Of a stretch of 64,000 nucleotides of DNA, positions 1 through 9,202 are shown in pieces. The stretch's first letter is position 1; the number at the start of each line of letters is the position of its first letter. A program made the position numbers and the translations under genes. The DNA is taken from assembly GCF_018882215.1 (NCBI RefSeq), contig NZ_JACVOX010000003.1, positions 62,001-126,000 on the forward strand. The letters are read 5' to 3'. The notes under the pieces were generated by a model that saw only the letters and a program-made list of their open reading frames with translations, was not told the origin of the DNA and did no database searches. This DNA comes from Polynucleobacter sp. AP-Kaivos-20-H2 (GTDB taxonomy: Bacteria; Pseudomonadota; Gammaproteobacteria; Burkholderiales; Burkholderiaceae).

Positions 1-1
1 G

Positions 2-256
2 TCTTGGGTTTTGGCTTCCGCGGCCTATAACGCAGGCCCTTCGCGCTCAAAGGCTTGGCGGGAAAAATTATCTGGCCCTACAGAGGGCGCTATTTTTGCA
101 GAAACTATTCCGTTTACTGAGACACGTGTGTATGTGAAGAATGTGCTCTCTAATGCAAATTACTATTCATCGGTGATGAATGGTCAGCCACAATCTTTAA
201 AACAGCGCCTAGGTGTCATTACACCGAAGGCTGCTACTCAATCTGAACTTCCTTAA
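2..256 (+). CDS. Lytic murein transglycosylase, C-terminal fragment
   Basis: The reading frame is open from the window edge, so only the last 84 or so residues are present. They contain the AAYNAGPSR motif, a Trp-containing stretch, and then the acidic EGAIFAETIPFTETRVYVKN block. This block is characteristic of the SLT domain of soluble lytic transglycosylases (Slt70 family), which cleave peptidoglycan glycan strands in the periplasm to give 1,6-anhydromuramic ends. The first codon counted as a start by an ORF caller (TTG at 11) is internal, because coding continues upstream in frame. The catalytic Glu lies outside the window. Gene order with an NDUFA9-like gene and cca downstream is familiar in Burkholderiales. 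Confidence 0.85.
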   Translation, partial: SWVLASAAYNAGPSRSKAWREKLSGPTEGAIFAETIPFTETRVYVKNVLSNANYYSSVMNGQPQSLKQRLGVITPKAATQSELP

Positions 257-295
257 ACCACCAATGAATACTGCACTAAACAAAGAAAGCTTCCT

Positions 296-1204
296 ATGAA
301 ATATGACATTCTTCTAATCGGTGGCAATGGATTTGTGGGGCGAGTCATTGCTGCGCAACTTCAACTAGCAGGTTATTCCGTATTGGTTCCAACAGGCCAT
401 TTAGGCGCTGCACGTGAATTACGCATGTTGCCCAAGGTACATGTCGAAGAGGCTGATGTTCATGAGTTTGATGAGCTGCAGAGCCTTTGTGAGCGCATTA
501 AGCAAAATGGTGCCGTGATCAATTTGGTCGGAGTGCTGCACGATAAGCCTGCTCAGCCTTATGGAAAGGTATTTAAAGCTGCGCATGTAGAGCTGCCTAA
601 AAACATTATTACGGCAATGCAGCTCCATGGCTTAAAGCGCTATTTACATATGAGCGCATTGGGTGCCGACTCTCATGGCCCATCAATGTATCAGCGCAGC
701 AAAGGTGATGGCGAGGCTGCAGTCAAGGCCAGCAATTTAGATTGGACTATCTTTAGGCCTTCAGTCATTTTTGGTGCGCAGGATCAATTCATTAATTTGT
801 TTTCTAAGTTGACTAAGTTGTTTCCTGCTATGCCTTTAGCAAATTCCCAGGCGCAGTTTCAGCCGGTGAGCGTAGATGATGTTGCGGGTGCATTTGTTAA
901 ATCCTTATCGATGCCTCAAACAATTCGTCAGTCCTATGACTTGGTTGGCCCAACGGTTTACACCATGAAAGAGATTGTTGAGTTTGCTGCACGTAAGGCT
1001 AAAACCTCGTGCCTCATCATTCCTGTGCCTGCTTTTGTAGGCTATCTACAGGCATTGGCATTTGAATTCTTGCCCGGTCCTACATTGATGTCTCGTGACA
1101 ATATTGCCTCTATGCAAGTACCCAATACTTTGCCAGTGAATAGTGTTGATGCCTTGCCGGAAGTATTCAAAATGAGTCGTCGTAGCCTAGAGGGTATGCA
1201 GTAA
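296..1204 (+). CDS. Complex I NDUFA9-like NAD(P)-binding protein (atypical SDR)
   Basis: This 302-residue protein belongs to the atypical/extended SDR group. It starts with a Rossmann dinucleotide-binding loop, GGNGFVG at residues 9-15, and has a YQRSK (YxxxK) active-site-like motif about residue 135. The family resembles the mitochondrial complex I accessory subunit NDUFA9 and nucleoside-diphosphate-sugar epimerases; the bacterial substrate is unknown, and quinone or lipid-linked roles are only suggested. Its stop codon overlaps the start of cca by one base (TAATG), so the two genes are probably translationally coupled. Identity to the family is firm, function is not. Confidence 0.8.
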   Translation: MKYDILLIGGNGFVGRVIAAQLQLAGYSVLVPTGHLGAARELRMLPKVHVEEADVHEFDELQSLCERIKQNGAVINLVGVLHDKPAQPYGKVFKAAHVELPKNIITAMQLHGLKRYLHMSALGADSHGPSMYQRSKGDGEAAVKASNLDWTIFRPSVIFGAQDQFINLFSKLTKLFPAMPLANSQAQFQPVSVDDVAGAFVKSLSMPQTIRQSYDLVGPTVYTMKEIVEFAARKAKTSCLIIPVPAFVGYLQALAFEFLPGPTLMSRDNIASMQVPNTLPVNSVDALPEVFKMSRRSLEGMQ

Positions 1205-2334
1205 TGAAAATCTACGCAGTAGGCGGAGCCATTAGGGACACCCTCATGGGTTTGCCTGTGCACGACATTGATTATGTTGTGGTGGGCTCCAGCGTAGAAG
1301 AGATGGTTGCTAAGGACTTTCGTCCTATCGGCAAAGATTTTCCAGTGTTTTTGCATCCAGAGACGCAGGCTGAATATGCACTGGCGCGCACTGAGCGCAA
1401 GACTGGTAAAGGCTACAAAGGCTTTAACTTTTATGCCGACCCTTCTGTCACTCTGGAGCAAGACTTAGAGCGTCGTGATTTAACAATCAATGCAATGGCG
1501 CAAGAAGTGGGCGCTGATGGAAAGCAATTCGGCACCATTATTGATCCTTATAACGGCCAAGAAGATTTGGCTGCCAAAGTATTTCGTCATGTGTCAGATG
1601 CATTTGCAGAAGATCCATTGCGCCTCTTGCGCATTGCTCGCTTTGCTGCGCGCTTTCCTGAATTTAGTGTTGCTCCTGAAACGCTCAATGCTCTTAAGGC
1701 CATTGCTCAATCAGGCGAATTAAATGCCCTATCGGCAGAACGCATTTGGCAGGAATTAGCCAGAGGCTTAATTGCTTCTAAGCCGATGCGCCTGTTTCAG
1801 GTTTTATTGGATGCCGGTGCTGCCAGAACGATATTGGCGCCTTCATTGACCACCCAACTGTCTGAAGAGTCGTTTCGTGAAGAGCTCAACGCGTATTTTT
1901 CCTTAGCTGGAAATAGTATTGAAGAGCGCTGCGCAATTACGCTAATGAATTTACCTGCAAATGAAATTCGTTCATGGGCTGAATGTGTACGCATGCCAAT
2001 TGATGTGCGAGATTTCAGTGAAATATTTAGCGATCTTAGGGTCTTGATAAGCAAGTATCCCAATGCTTCTTATCAGGTGGTTGACGTTTTGAATTGGTTC
2101 AACCGTGCAGATGTTTGGCGTAAGCCAGATCGAGCACAAGCACTTTTGAATCTTGCGGATAAATTAGGAATGCCTGTTTCCCCTCTGATTAATGCAATGC
2201 GTACTACTCAAACTATCAATACAGCCGAAATTATTGCTGGCGTAGCTGCGGAAGATCGATCCAACGGCGAGCGGATTGGCAGCGCATTTGAGTCTGCCAG
2301 GTTGTCTGCAATTACTATGGCTCTAGCTTCTTAA
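1204..2334 (+). CDS. cca: CCA tRNA nucleotidyltransferase
   Basis: The enzyme adds or repairs the 3'-terminal CCA of tRNAs without a template. The class II nucleotidyltransferase head is clear: GGAIRD at residues 7-12, the metal-binding DxD pair (D21, D23) in HDIDYVV, the [10 protein letters not shown] motif near residue 90, and the flexible-arm segment [10 protein letters not shown] near 178. The protein has 376 residues, shorter than the 412-residue E. coli enzyme. The usual HD phosphohydrolase motif (HTL...HDLGK region) cannot be found in the C-terminal third, so it is likely an adding enzyme without the extra phosphatase activities. It is coupled to the preceding gene by a one-base overlap. 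Confidence 0.92.
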   Translation: MKIYAVGGAIRDTLMGLPVHDIDYVVVGSSVEEMVAKDFRPIGKDFPVFLHPETQAEYALARTERKTGKGYKGFNFYADPSVTLEQDLERRDLTINAMAQEVGADGKQFGTIIDPYNGQEDLAAKVFRHVSDAFAEDPLRLLRIARFAARFPEFSVAPETLNALKAIAQSGELNALSAERIWQELARGLIASKPMRLFQVLLDAGAARTILAPSLTTQLSEESFREELNAYFSLAGNSIEERCAITLMNLPANEIRSWAECVRMPIDVRDFSEIFSDLRVLISKYPNASYQVVDVLNWFNRADVWRKPDRAQALLNLADKLGMPVSPLINAMRTTQTINTAEIIAGVAAEDRSNGERIGSAFESARLSAITMALAS

Positions 2335-2343
2335 AACAAGCGT

Positions 2344-3531
2344 CTACAGCCTATTTCTGCCGCGTAAGCCTGGCAAATCTTCGATCACATATCCCGGCAG
2401 CAAACTTTCTAATTTCTTTGAAAATGCAAAAGCTTTAAAGAGTTCACCCATCTCGGCCTCGGACAACAGTTTTTGTAAAGAGTTAGAAATCGGTAGAAAA
2501 GTTTCTGGATCACTTGGGTCGCCAATTTCTAAAGCAATGTCACCAATACCTGCATCTAGTAGATAGGCGGCCTGGTTGGTAAGATACACATCATCTACAT
2601 TTTGAGCCAACGCGCTACGAGCAATTTGGGACCACTCAACGTGCGATGTTAAGTCGCAAAGACCAGGCAGATGAAATGGATCTTGAATTGCATGGTGGCG
2701 ATGGTGGGCCATTAAGGTGCCTTCAAGTCTTTGCGGGTGGTAGTACTCACTCTCAGGAAAACCATAGTCAAACGTGAGGAACAGGCCGGCATCTAAATGT
2801 TTAGCAACTTGTTGCATCCAGGCGTTTGCTGGCGTGTGTAGTTCGGTGACATAGCCTTCTGAGAAATTACCGCTGAGAAGGCTTTCAGGAAGTCGTGGTT
2901 GTTCGACTGGTGCACCCACTTTCCAAACGAGCTTGTCGTTTTCAAATGCAACACCGTACCAATACCAAAATCCATTTTGATAAATGATGGCATCACAAGG
3001 AATGGCATCAATCACTTCGTTGGCCAGAATGATGCCTTTGAAATTCTCAGGTAACCCCGTTAACCAATTGCATGGGGTCTTAAGATCGAGTTGTTCAACA
3101 GTATTTCTAATTCTTTCTTGTTGTCGCTGCGCTAAGTCTGGCGAAATTTCGATAATGTCGTAACGATCCAAATGAAAGCCAAGGTCATTCAGGCGGGTAA
3201 GTATTGAAGTAGCAAGCTTGCCTGTTCCAGCACCAAACTCCAAGATTTGAGTGGGCAGACCTTTTTCCTTTAGCCCCTCAAGTACCGGTAGGAGAGTTGA
3301 GCAAATGGCTGCGCCAAAGAGAGGGCTTAATTCAGGGGCAGTAGTGAAATCGCCGCCGGCACCTAGTTTATGAGCGCCAGCGCTGTAATAGCCCATCCTG
3401 GGCTCATATAAAGCCATCTCCATATAGCGAGAGAATGGCAGCCAGCCGCCCTTTAAGGCGATTTGAGAGGCTATTTTGGCCTTTAGAAGCGCACTATGCT
3501 CCGTTTCAAGGCTGGTCAAGGTAATATCCAT
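2344..3531 (-). CDS. SAM-dependent methyltransferase, MidA/NDUFAF7 family
   Basis: A 395-residue protein of the COG1565 (DUF185) family. The mitochondrial member NDUFAF7 dimethylates an arginine of a complex I subunit during assembly; in bacteria the target is not settled. Visible marks are the N-terminal GGWLPFSRYMEMALYEPRMG block followed by GYYS and GGDFTTAPELSPLFG, typical of the family. The SAM-binding loop EFGAGTGKL lies near residue 97. The gene runs convergently against cca with a 9-base gap and is divergent from folM with only 25 bases between start codons, so the two promoters must overlap each other or the genes. Confidence 0.85.
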   Translation of the reverse strand: MDITLTSLETEHSALLKAKIASQIALKGGWLPFSRYMEMALYEPRMGYYSAGAHKLGAGGDFTTAPELSPLFGAAICSTLLPVLEGLKEKGLPTQILEFGAGTGKLATSILTRLNDLGFHLDRYDIIEISPDLAQRQQERIRNTVEQLDLKTPCNWLTGLPENFKGIILANEVIDAIPCDAIIYQNGFWYWYGVAFENDKLVWKVGAPVEQPRLPESLLSGNFSEGYVTELHTPANAWMQQVAKHLDAGLFLTFDYGFPESEYYHPQRLEGTLMAHHRHHAIQDPFHLPGLCDLTSHVEWSQIARSALAQNVDDVYLTNQAAYLLDAGIGDIALEIGDPSDPETFLPISNSLQKLLSEAEMGELFKAFAFSKKLESLLPGYVIEDLPGLRGRNRL

Positions 3532-3556
3532 AGCTCGCTAGTCTAAGAGAATTTAA

Positions 3557-4378
3557 TTGAACCCTAGTTCAACGCCCCCATCCCAGCAAGGAAAAGCAGT
3601 TTTAGTGACTGGCGCCGCCAAGCGCCTGGGTCGAGAAATTGCCTTGCAGTTTGCCCGTCAGGGCTGCGATGTTGCCGTTCATTATGGGCGATCTGAGCAA
3701 GAGGCCCAAGAAACCATCAGAGAAATCGAAATGATGGGTGTGAAAGCCCAGGCTTTTCAGGCGGACTTGGCTGATGAGGCTGCCACTAAAGATCTTTTCT
3801 TGGCAGTCAGCAAGACATTTCCCAATTTGTCCTGCTTAGTGAATAGCGCATCTATCTTTGAATATGACCGCGCAAACTCTAATACCCCCTTGAGTGGAAA
3901 AAGTTTGCAAGACCATATACAGGTCAATTTAACCGCTCCAATTTTGCTATCTCAACTGATGTTTGAGTTTCAAAAAAGTAAGCCAAATACATCCGATGCG
4001 ATCTTAGCAGTGATTCCAGTAGTGATTCAATTACTAGATCAAAAGTTGATTAACCCTAATCCAGATTATTTGTCTTATACATTGTCTAAAGCGGCGTTAC
4101 TTTCTTCGGTTGAACTATTGGCAATGGATTTTGCGCCTCATCTAAGAGTGGTTGGATTGGCGCCCGGAATCTCTTTGCCATCAGGTGATCAAACAATGGA
4201 TGGTTTTTCTAAGGCTCATCAAATGACGCCGCTAGGTAGATCCTCATCGCCTGCAGATATTGCAAAGGCAGCCGTATTTTTGGCGGACTCTAGTGCCATC
4301 ACCGGAACCACCTTATATGTGGACGGTGGGCAACATTTATTGCCATCATCACGTGATGTGATGTTCAAAACTAATTAA
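3557..4378 (+). CDS. folM: Pteridine reductase / dihydromonapterin reductase-like SDR
   Basis: A 273-residue short-chain dehydrogenase. The cofactor loop reads TGAAKRLGREIA rather than the usual TGxxxGIG. This TGAAKRLG form and the following VHYGRS (NADPH-selecting Arg) are characteristic of pteridine reductases such as PTR1 and FolM. The catalytic YTLSK motif (YxxxK) is present near residue 174, and a C-terminal GTTLYVDGGQ completes the fold. It should reduce pterin or dihydrofolate substrates with NADPH. FolB follows after 24 bases, which supports a folate/pterin role. The start is a TTG with only a weak purine-rich tract (aagaga) before it; no ATG fits better. Confidence 0.78.
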   Translation: MNPSSTPPSQQGKAVLVTGAAKRLGREIALQFARQGCDVAVHYGRSEQEAQETIREIEMMGVKAQAFQADLADEAATKDLFLAVSKTFPNLSCLVNSASIFEYDRANSNTPLSGKSLQDHIQVNLTAPILLSQLMFEFQKSKPNTSDAILAVIPVVIQLLDQKLINPNPDYLSYTLSKAALLSSVELLAMDFAPHLRVVGLAPGISLPSGDQTMDGFSKAHQMTPLGRSSSPADIAKAAVFLADSSAITGTTLYVDGGQHLLPSSRDVMFKTN

Positions 4379-4402
4379 GTATTTTTAAAAAAGCAAATAT
4401 AT

Positions 4403-4798
4403 ATGCACGCCATTCTTTCTCACCCCGCCCTTCTTGACTGTCGCCGTTTATTTCTTCGCGACTATGAGATCTATATCAATATTGGCGTTCATGACTTTGA
4501 GAAAAAAGCAGAGCAGCGCGTCATCCTCAATGTGGACTTATATATTCCCCTTGAAATGAATACACCAACGAATGATCAGTTGGATGAAGTAGTGGATTAC
4601 GACTTCATGCGGGAAACCATTAAGGCTCGAGCCTCCCAGGGGCATATTCATTTGCAGGAAACCTTCTGCGACGACATTTTGACGGCAATGTTGCTCCACC
4701 CAAAGGTATTGGCTGCGCGTGTAAGTACGGCTAAGCCAGATGTCTATCCAGATTGCCACTCGGTAGGCGTTGAAGTATTTCGTATCAAGACTTCTTAA
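4403..4798 (+). CDS. folB: Dihydroneopterin aldolase
   Basis: FolB converts 7,8-dihydroneopterin to 6-hydroxymethyl-dihydropterin and glycolaldehyde in folate synthesis. The 131-residue protein shows the family pattern: an N-terminal strand LFLRDYEIYINIGVHDFEKK, in which the IGVHDFE(K)..Q segment binds the pterin, then Q-R-V-I-LNVDL, and a VVDYDFMRETI helix. The catalytic Glu/Lys region LQETFCDDIL and the C-terminal VSTAKPDVYPDC (K-P) end the fold. It follows folM by 24 bases and precedes ttcA by 23 bases, so co-transcription is likely. The N-terminal dozen residues before LFLRD are slightly longer than in E. coli FolB. Confidence 0.92.
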   Translation: MHAILSHPALLDCRRLFLRDYEIYINIGVHDFEKKAEQRVILNVDLYIPLEMNTPTNDQLDEVVDYDFMRETIKARASQGHIHLQETFCDDILTAMLLHPKVLAARVSTAKPDVYPDCHSVGVEVFRIKTS

Positions 4799-4821
4799 AT
4801 AGAATTTAGAAAAGAACTCTT

Positions 4822-5730
4822 ATGGGCGATATTCGTAAAGTTGTCTTCGAAGAAAACAAGCTAGAGAAAAAACTCTGCCGCTTGGTAGGTCAAGCTATTG
4901 GTGACTTTGGCATGATCGAAGAGGGCGATAAGGTCATGGTATGTGTTTCGGGTGGCAAAGATAGTTACGCCATGCTCGATATTCTGATGAAGCTGCATGA
5001 GCGAGCACCAATCAATTTTGAAATTATTGCGGTGAACTTGGATCAGAAGCAGCCTAATTTCCCGGCTGAAATTTTACCCAATTATTTAAAAAGTTTAGGT
5101 GTTCAGTATCACATCGAAGAGCAAGATACCTATAGCATTGTGAAGCGTGTGATTCCTGAGGGTAAAACCACTTGTGGATTGTGCTCACGCTTGCGCCGAG
5201 GTATTTTGTATCGTGTTGCAGATGAGTTAGGCGCAACGAAGATTGCTTTAGGCCATCACCGCGATGACATTCTAGAAACCTTGATGCTCAATATGTTTTA
5301 TGCGGGCAAGCTAAAAGGCATGCCACCCAAGTTGCGCTCAGATGATGACAAGCATATAGTGATTCGCCCCTTGGCATATGTCCCTGAGAAACTGCTTGAA
5401 CGTTATGCGGCAGATATGAACTTCCCGATTATTCCGTGTGATTTGTGTGGAAGTCAGCCCAATTTGCAGCGTCAGGCCATGAAAGAAATGCTGCGCGATT
5501 GGGAAAAGAAGTATCCGGGCCGGGTGGAGAACTTATTCCGCTCGATGCATCACATCGTCCCATCCCATTTGATGGATGGCGAAGCCTTTGATTTCAAAAA
5601 CTTGGAGATTTCCACCGAGTTGGCAGGGATTGCCGCTAAATCTTCTGGCGACAGGGCAATAGATGAGGCTGAATTGGATGAATTAGCCTGTGGAACCATG
5701 ATTCAGGCGACTTATAATCCCTCTCTATGA
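4822..5730 (+). CDS. ttcA: tRNA 2-thiocytidine(32) synthetase
   Basis: TtcA installs sulfur at C2 of cytidine 32 in certain tRNAs using ATP and an iron-sulfur cluster. The 302-residue protein has the PP-loop SGGKDS near residue 45, the first cysteine pair CGLCSR near 119 and the second CDLCGSQ near 210, which supply cluster ligands. The [12 protein letters not shown] block is also typical. Length matches E. coli TtcA (311). Its last four bases overlap the glmU start (ATGA), indicating translational coupling between a tRNA modification gene and a cell wall precursor gene. Confidence 0.95.
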   Translation: MGDIRKVVFEENKLEKKLCRLVGQAIGDFGMIEEGDKVMVCVSGGKDSYAMLDILMKLHERAPINFEIIAVNLDQKQPNFPAEILPNYLKSLGVQYHIEEQDTYSIVKRVIPEGKTTCGLCSRLRRGILYRVADELGATKIALGHHRDDILETLMLNMFYAGKLKGMPPKLRSDDDKHIVIRPLAYVPEKLLERYAADMNFPIIPCDLCGSQPNLQRQAMKEMLRDWEKKYPGRVENLFRSMHHIVPSHLMDGEAFDFKNLEISTELAGIAAKSSGDRAIDEAELDELACGTMIQATYNPSL

Positions 5731-7250
5731 ATATCGTCATTTTGGCTGCTGGGCAAGGAAAGCGGATGAAGTCTGCTCTACCCAAGGTCCTGCAAACTTT
5801 GGCAGGCAAGCCCCTACTGCAACACGTTCTCAATACCGCTCTTTCACTAGAAGATAAGAAGGCTAAGTCTGGCCCCGTTGTAGTGGTTGGTCATGGTGCA
5901 GCAGATGTAAAAACATTCTTGCTCAACACAAGCAAGGAAGATCCAAGCTTTGGCAAAGTAAGCACTGCGCTGCAAGCGGAACAAAAAGGAACAGGCCATG
6001 CGCTATTGCAAGCCTTACCTAAATTAGATGTTCAAGAGCCAACCTTAGTTTTATATGGTGATGTGCCGCTGACTACAAAAAAGACGCTGGCTAAATTAGC
6101 AAAGTTAGCTGATGGCGTCAGAGGACAAGACTCTGCATTAGCTTTACTGACACAGAACCTCAGCAACCCTACTGGCTATGGCCGCATCGTGCGCGATGCT
6201 GACGGCTCTGTAAAAGAGATTGTTGAAGAGAAAGATGCAACGCCAACGCAAAAATCGATTCAAGAAATTAATACCGGCATCATGGTATTGCCAACGAACT
6301 CATTGAAGAAATGGCTTAAGTCTTTACGTGCCAGCAATGCACAAGGCGAGTACTACTTGACTGATGTGATTGCCATGGCTGTTAAAGACGGCGTGCCGAT
6401 TCGCACAACGCAAGCTGATGATGAGTTCGAGACGATTGGTGTCAATAGTCGTGATCAACTCGCTGCACTAGAGCGTGTGCACCAACTTAATATTGCCAAT
6501 CAATTAATGGATGCAGGTGTATCCCTTGCTGATCCTGTGCGTATTGATGTACGTGGCACCTTAGAGTGCGGCACTGATGTGTCTATTGATGTGGGGTGCG
6601 TATTCGAAGGTTGTGTCACATTAGATGCGGGCACAAAGATTGGGCCATATTGCGTCATTCGCAATAGCGTGATTGGTAAAGGCGTTTCTATTCATGCATA
6701 TAGCCATGTGGACGGCGCAAAAGTGGGTAATCAATCATTAATTGGCCCTTATGCTCGTTTGCGTCCTGGCGCAGATTTATCAAACGATGTGCATATTGGT
6801 AATTTCGTAGAAGTGAAGAACAGCAAAATTGCTGCTAATAGCAAAGCAAATCATTTGGCTTATGTTGGCGACTCTATTGTTGGCTCACGAGTCAATATTG
6901 GTGCCGGCACCATTACTTGCAACTTCGATGGCGTTAACAAACACCAGACCATTATTGAAGATGACGTTTTCATTGGTTCGGATACTCAATTGGTTGCACC
7001 AGTGCGCGTTGGTCGTGGTGCCACATTGGGGGCTGGTACAACTCTGACTAAAGATGCGCCTGCCAATCAGCTCACAGTATCCAGAGCGAAACAAATTTCC
7101 TTGCAGTGGCAGCGCCCTGTCAAGCAAGAAAAGAAACCAGTCAAAAAAGTTGCTGCCAAGAAAGCAAGCCCTAAAAAAGTAACCGTAAAGACAGCTGTGA
7201 AGAAGGCCGTCAAGAAGACGATTAAGAAAACTGCAAAGGGTAAAAAATAA
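5727..7250 (+). CDS. glmU: Bifunctional GlmU (GlcN-1-P acetyltransferase / GlcNAc-1-P uridyltransferase) with Lys-rich tail
   Basis: GlmU makes UDP-GlcNAc for peptidoglycan and LPS. The N-terminal uridyltransferase carries [11 protein letters not shown] near residue 6 and the NTGIM motif near 190. The C-terminal half is a left-handed beta-helix of hexapeptide repeats, with the acetyltransferase signature [17 protein letters not shown] near residue 395. At 507 residues it is about 50 longer than E. coli GlmU (456). The excess is a C-terminal tail, residues 466-507, in which 19 of 42 residues are Lys, arranged as KKV/KKA/KKT repeats like histone H1 or AlgP. The tail is in frame, runs to one base past the glmS start (TAATG), and is not required for any known GlmU activity. 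Confidence 0.95.
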   Translation: MNIVILAAGQGKRMKSALPKVLQTLAGKPLLQHVLNTALSLEDKKAKSGPVVVVGHGAADVKTFLLNTSKEDPSFGKVSTALQAEQKGTGHALLQALPKLDVQEPTLVLYGDVPLTTKKTLAKLAKLADGVRGQDSALALLTQNLSNPTGYGRIVRDADGSVKEIVEEKDATPTQKSIQEINTGIMVLPTNSLKKWLKSLRASNAQGEYYLTDVIAMAVKDGVPIRTTQADDEFETIGVNSRDQLAALERVHQLNIANQLMDAGVSLADPVRIDVRGTLECGTDVSIDVGCVFEGCVTLDAGTKIGPYCVIRNSVIGKGVSIHAYSHVDGAKVGNQSLIGPYARLRPGADLSNDVHIGNFVEVKNSKIAANSKANHLAYVGDSIVGSRVNIGAGTITCNFDGVNKHQTIIEDDVFIGSDTQLVAPVRVGRGATLGAGTTLTKDAPANQLTVSRAKQISLQWQRPVKQEKKPVKKVAAKKASPKKVTVKTAVKKAVKKTIKKTAKGKK

Positions 7251-9082
7251 TGTGCGGTATTGTTGGCGCGGCCTCCCAAAAAAATATTGTTGATGTTTTG
7301 GTTGAGGGCTTGCGTCGCTTAGAGTATCGCGGCTATGACTCTTGTGGCTTTGCTCTGATTAATGGCGATGATGCTAAGCACCCAATCGAGCGTGCCCGCA
7401 CCACTGCACGTGTTTCTGAGTTGGCCGAGCAAGGCAAAGATTTCTTTGGCACCTTGGGCATTGCGCATACACGTTGGGCTACTCACGGCAAGCCAGATAC
7501 CCAAAATGCCCATCCTCATATTTCCAATGATTTGGTCGCTGTTGTTCATAACGGCATTATTGAGAATTATGAAGTTCTGCGTTCAGATTTAAAAGCCGCT
7601 GGATATGTATTTACTTCTGAAACAGATACTGAAGTTATCGCCCATTTAATTCACCAGCAATATGTGGCTAGTGGTCAAAAAGATATTGCGGCATCGGTAA
7701 GAGCGGCGCTTCCTAAATTACATGGCGCATACGCTATTGGCGTTATCTCTCAAGATAACCCGAGTACTTTAGTGGGCGCTCGTGTTGGTTCTCCTCTAGT
7801 GGTTGCCATTGGCGATCATGAGCACTTTTTGGCTTCTGATGCTTTGGCATTGGCAGGACGCGCTCATTCCATGATGTATTTGGAAGAGGGTGATGTTGCT
7901 GTTCTCAAGGCTGATTCCGTTGATATAGTTGATCAAGCTGGTAAGGTCGCTCAAAGAAATCTGAAGCCTATGCCAGCACAAGCTGACTCAGTTGATCTCG
8001 GCCCTTATCAGCATTACATGCAAAAAGAAATTTTTGAGCAGCCCAGGGCAATTGGCGACACGCTTGCTAATATCGCCGACTTTGGTCCTGAGCTATTTGA
8101 AGCAAAGCCAGAAGATTGGAAAGCTTTTGAGCAGATTTTAATATTGGCATGCGGCACAAGTTATTACTCCGCATGTGTTGCTAAATATTGGCTAGAAGAT
8201 ATTGCTGGTATTCCAACTCAAGTAGAAATTGCGAGTGAGTATCGCTACCGCACCACTGTACCCAATCCAAAAACACTCATTGTGGTGGTTTCACAATCTG
8301 GTGAGACGGCAGATACTTTGGCAGCATTACGTCATGCCAAGGGTTTAGGTCACCGGTTCACATTAGCAATTTGTAACGTAGCCAGTAGCGCAATGGTTCG
8401 TGAAACCGATTGGCATTTCTTGACTAAGGCTGGCGCTGAAATTGGAGTGGCTTCAACAAAGGCATTTACTACGCAGCTTTTAGCGCTCTATCTCTTAGCG
8501 GTTTCGATTGCTAAGCGCGATGGCAAAATTTCTCCTGAAAAAGAAAAAGAGTTACTTCGTGACTTACGTCACCTACCGAAAGCGCTTCATGCAGTACTAG
8601 CGCTTGAGCCACAAATCATTGCCTGGAGTGATGCTTTTTCTAAGTGTGAAAATGCCCTATTCCTTGGTCGTGGAATGCACTACCCAATTGCACTTGAAGG
8701 CGCATTAAAACTCAAAGAGATTTCTTATATTCATGCTGAAGCTTATCCAGCAGGTGAGTTAAAGCATGGTCCGCTTGCTCTAGTTACAGACAAGATGCCG
8801 GTTGTTACCGTTGCGCCAAATGACGTCTTATTGGAGAAGCTTAAATCCAATATGCAAGAAGTCAAAGCACGCGGTGGCAAGTTATATGTTTTTGCTGATC
8901 AAGATACCCATATCTCTAGCAGCGACGGCATCAATGTCATCAAGCTGCCTGAGCACTATGGCAACCTCTCACCTATCCTTCATGTAGTACCTCTTCAACT
9001 GTTGGCTTATCACACAGCCTGTGCGCGTGGTACAGACGTTGATAAGCCCAGAAATCTGGCAAAGAGCGTTACGGTCGAATAA
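7250..9082 (+). CDS. glmS: Glutamine--fructose-6-phosphate aminotransferase (isomerizing)
   Basis: GlmS forms glucosamine-6-phosphate from fructose-6-phosphate and glutamine, the entry step to UDP-GlcNAc. The 610-residue length matches the E. coli enzyme (609). The initiator Met is followed by CGIVGA, so Cys2 becomes the N-terminal nucleophile of the glutaminase domain. The [10 protein letters not shown] and HTRWATHG motifs belong to the same domain. Two SIS domains follow, with CGTSYYSA near residue 302 and [10 protein letters not shown] near 349, and the C-terminal ends with [12 protein letters not shown] as expected. It overlaps glmU by one base. No glmS ribozyme leader is possible, as upstream sequence is coding. 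Confidence 0.97.
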   Translation: MCGIVGAASQKNIVDVLVEGLRRLEYRGYDSCGFALINGDDAKHPIERARTTARVSELAEQGKDFFGTLGIAHTRWATHGKPDTQNAHPHISNDLVAVVHNGIIENYEVLRSDLKAAGYVFTSETDTEVIAHLIHQQYVASGQKDIAASVRAALPKLHGAYAIGVISQDNPSTLVGARVGSPLVVAIGDHEHFLASDALALAGRAHSMMYLEEGDVAVLKADSVDIVDQAGKVAQRNLKPMPAQADSVDLGPYQHYMQKEIFEQPRAIGDTLANIADFGPELFEAKPEDWKAFEQILILACGTSYYSACVAKYWLEDIAGIPTQVEIASEYRYRTTVPNPKTLIVVVSQSGETADTLAALRHAKGLGHRFTLAICNVASSAMVRETDWHFLTKAGAEIGVASTKAFTTQLLALYLLAVSIAKRDGKISPEKEKELLRDLRHLPKALHAVLALEPQIIAWSDAFSKCENALFLGRGMHYPIALEGALKLKEISYIHAEAYPAGELKHGPLALVTDKMPVVTVAPNDVLLEKLKSNMQEVKARGGKLYVFADQDTHISSSDGINVIKLPEHYGNLSPILHVVPLQLLAYHTACARGTDVDKPRNLAKSVTVE

Positions 9083-9134
9083 TTTTTCGCCTGTTTGACA
9101 TTCATCTAAAGGTATGAAAAAAATTCAGCAGATA

Positions 9135-9160
9135 AATCAGGGCTTTACGAAGCCCTGATT
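9135..9160 (+). terminator. Hairpin terminator after glmS
   Basis: A perfect 11-bp stem AATCAGGGCTT/AAGCCCTGATT encloses a TACG tetraloop (UNCG class). It starts 53 bases past the glmS stop and is followed by gcatttctg, a modest T-rich tract. It lies between glmS and the efflux operon, so it most likely ends the ttcA-glmU-glmS transcript. Confidence 0.75.
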
Positions 9161-9202
9161 GCATTTCTGTGTTCAAATAACTCTTGTAAAAGAGGATATT
9201 TG

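Noticed and set aside
7067-7279. Minus-strand ORF of 70 residues, Phe/Thr/Val rich and apparently hydrophobic
   Set aside because: It is the antisense shadow of the Lys-rich GlmU tail (AAG/AAA read backwards gives Phe/Leu), with no independent ribosome site or family resemblance.
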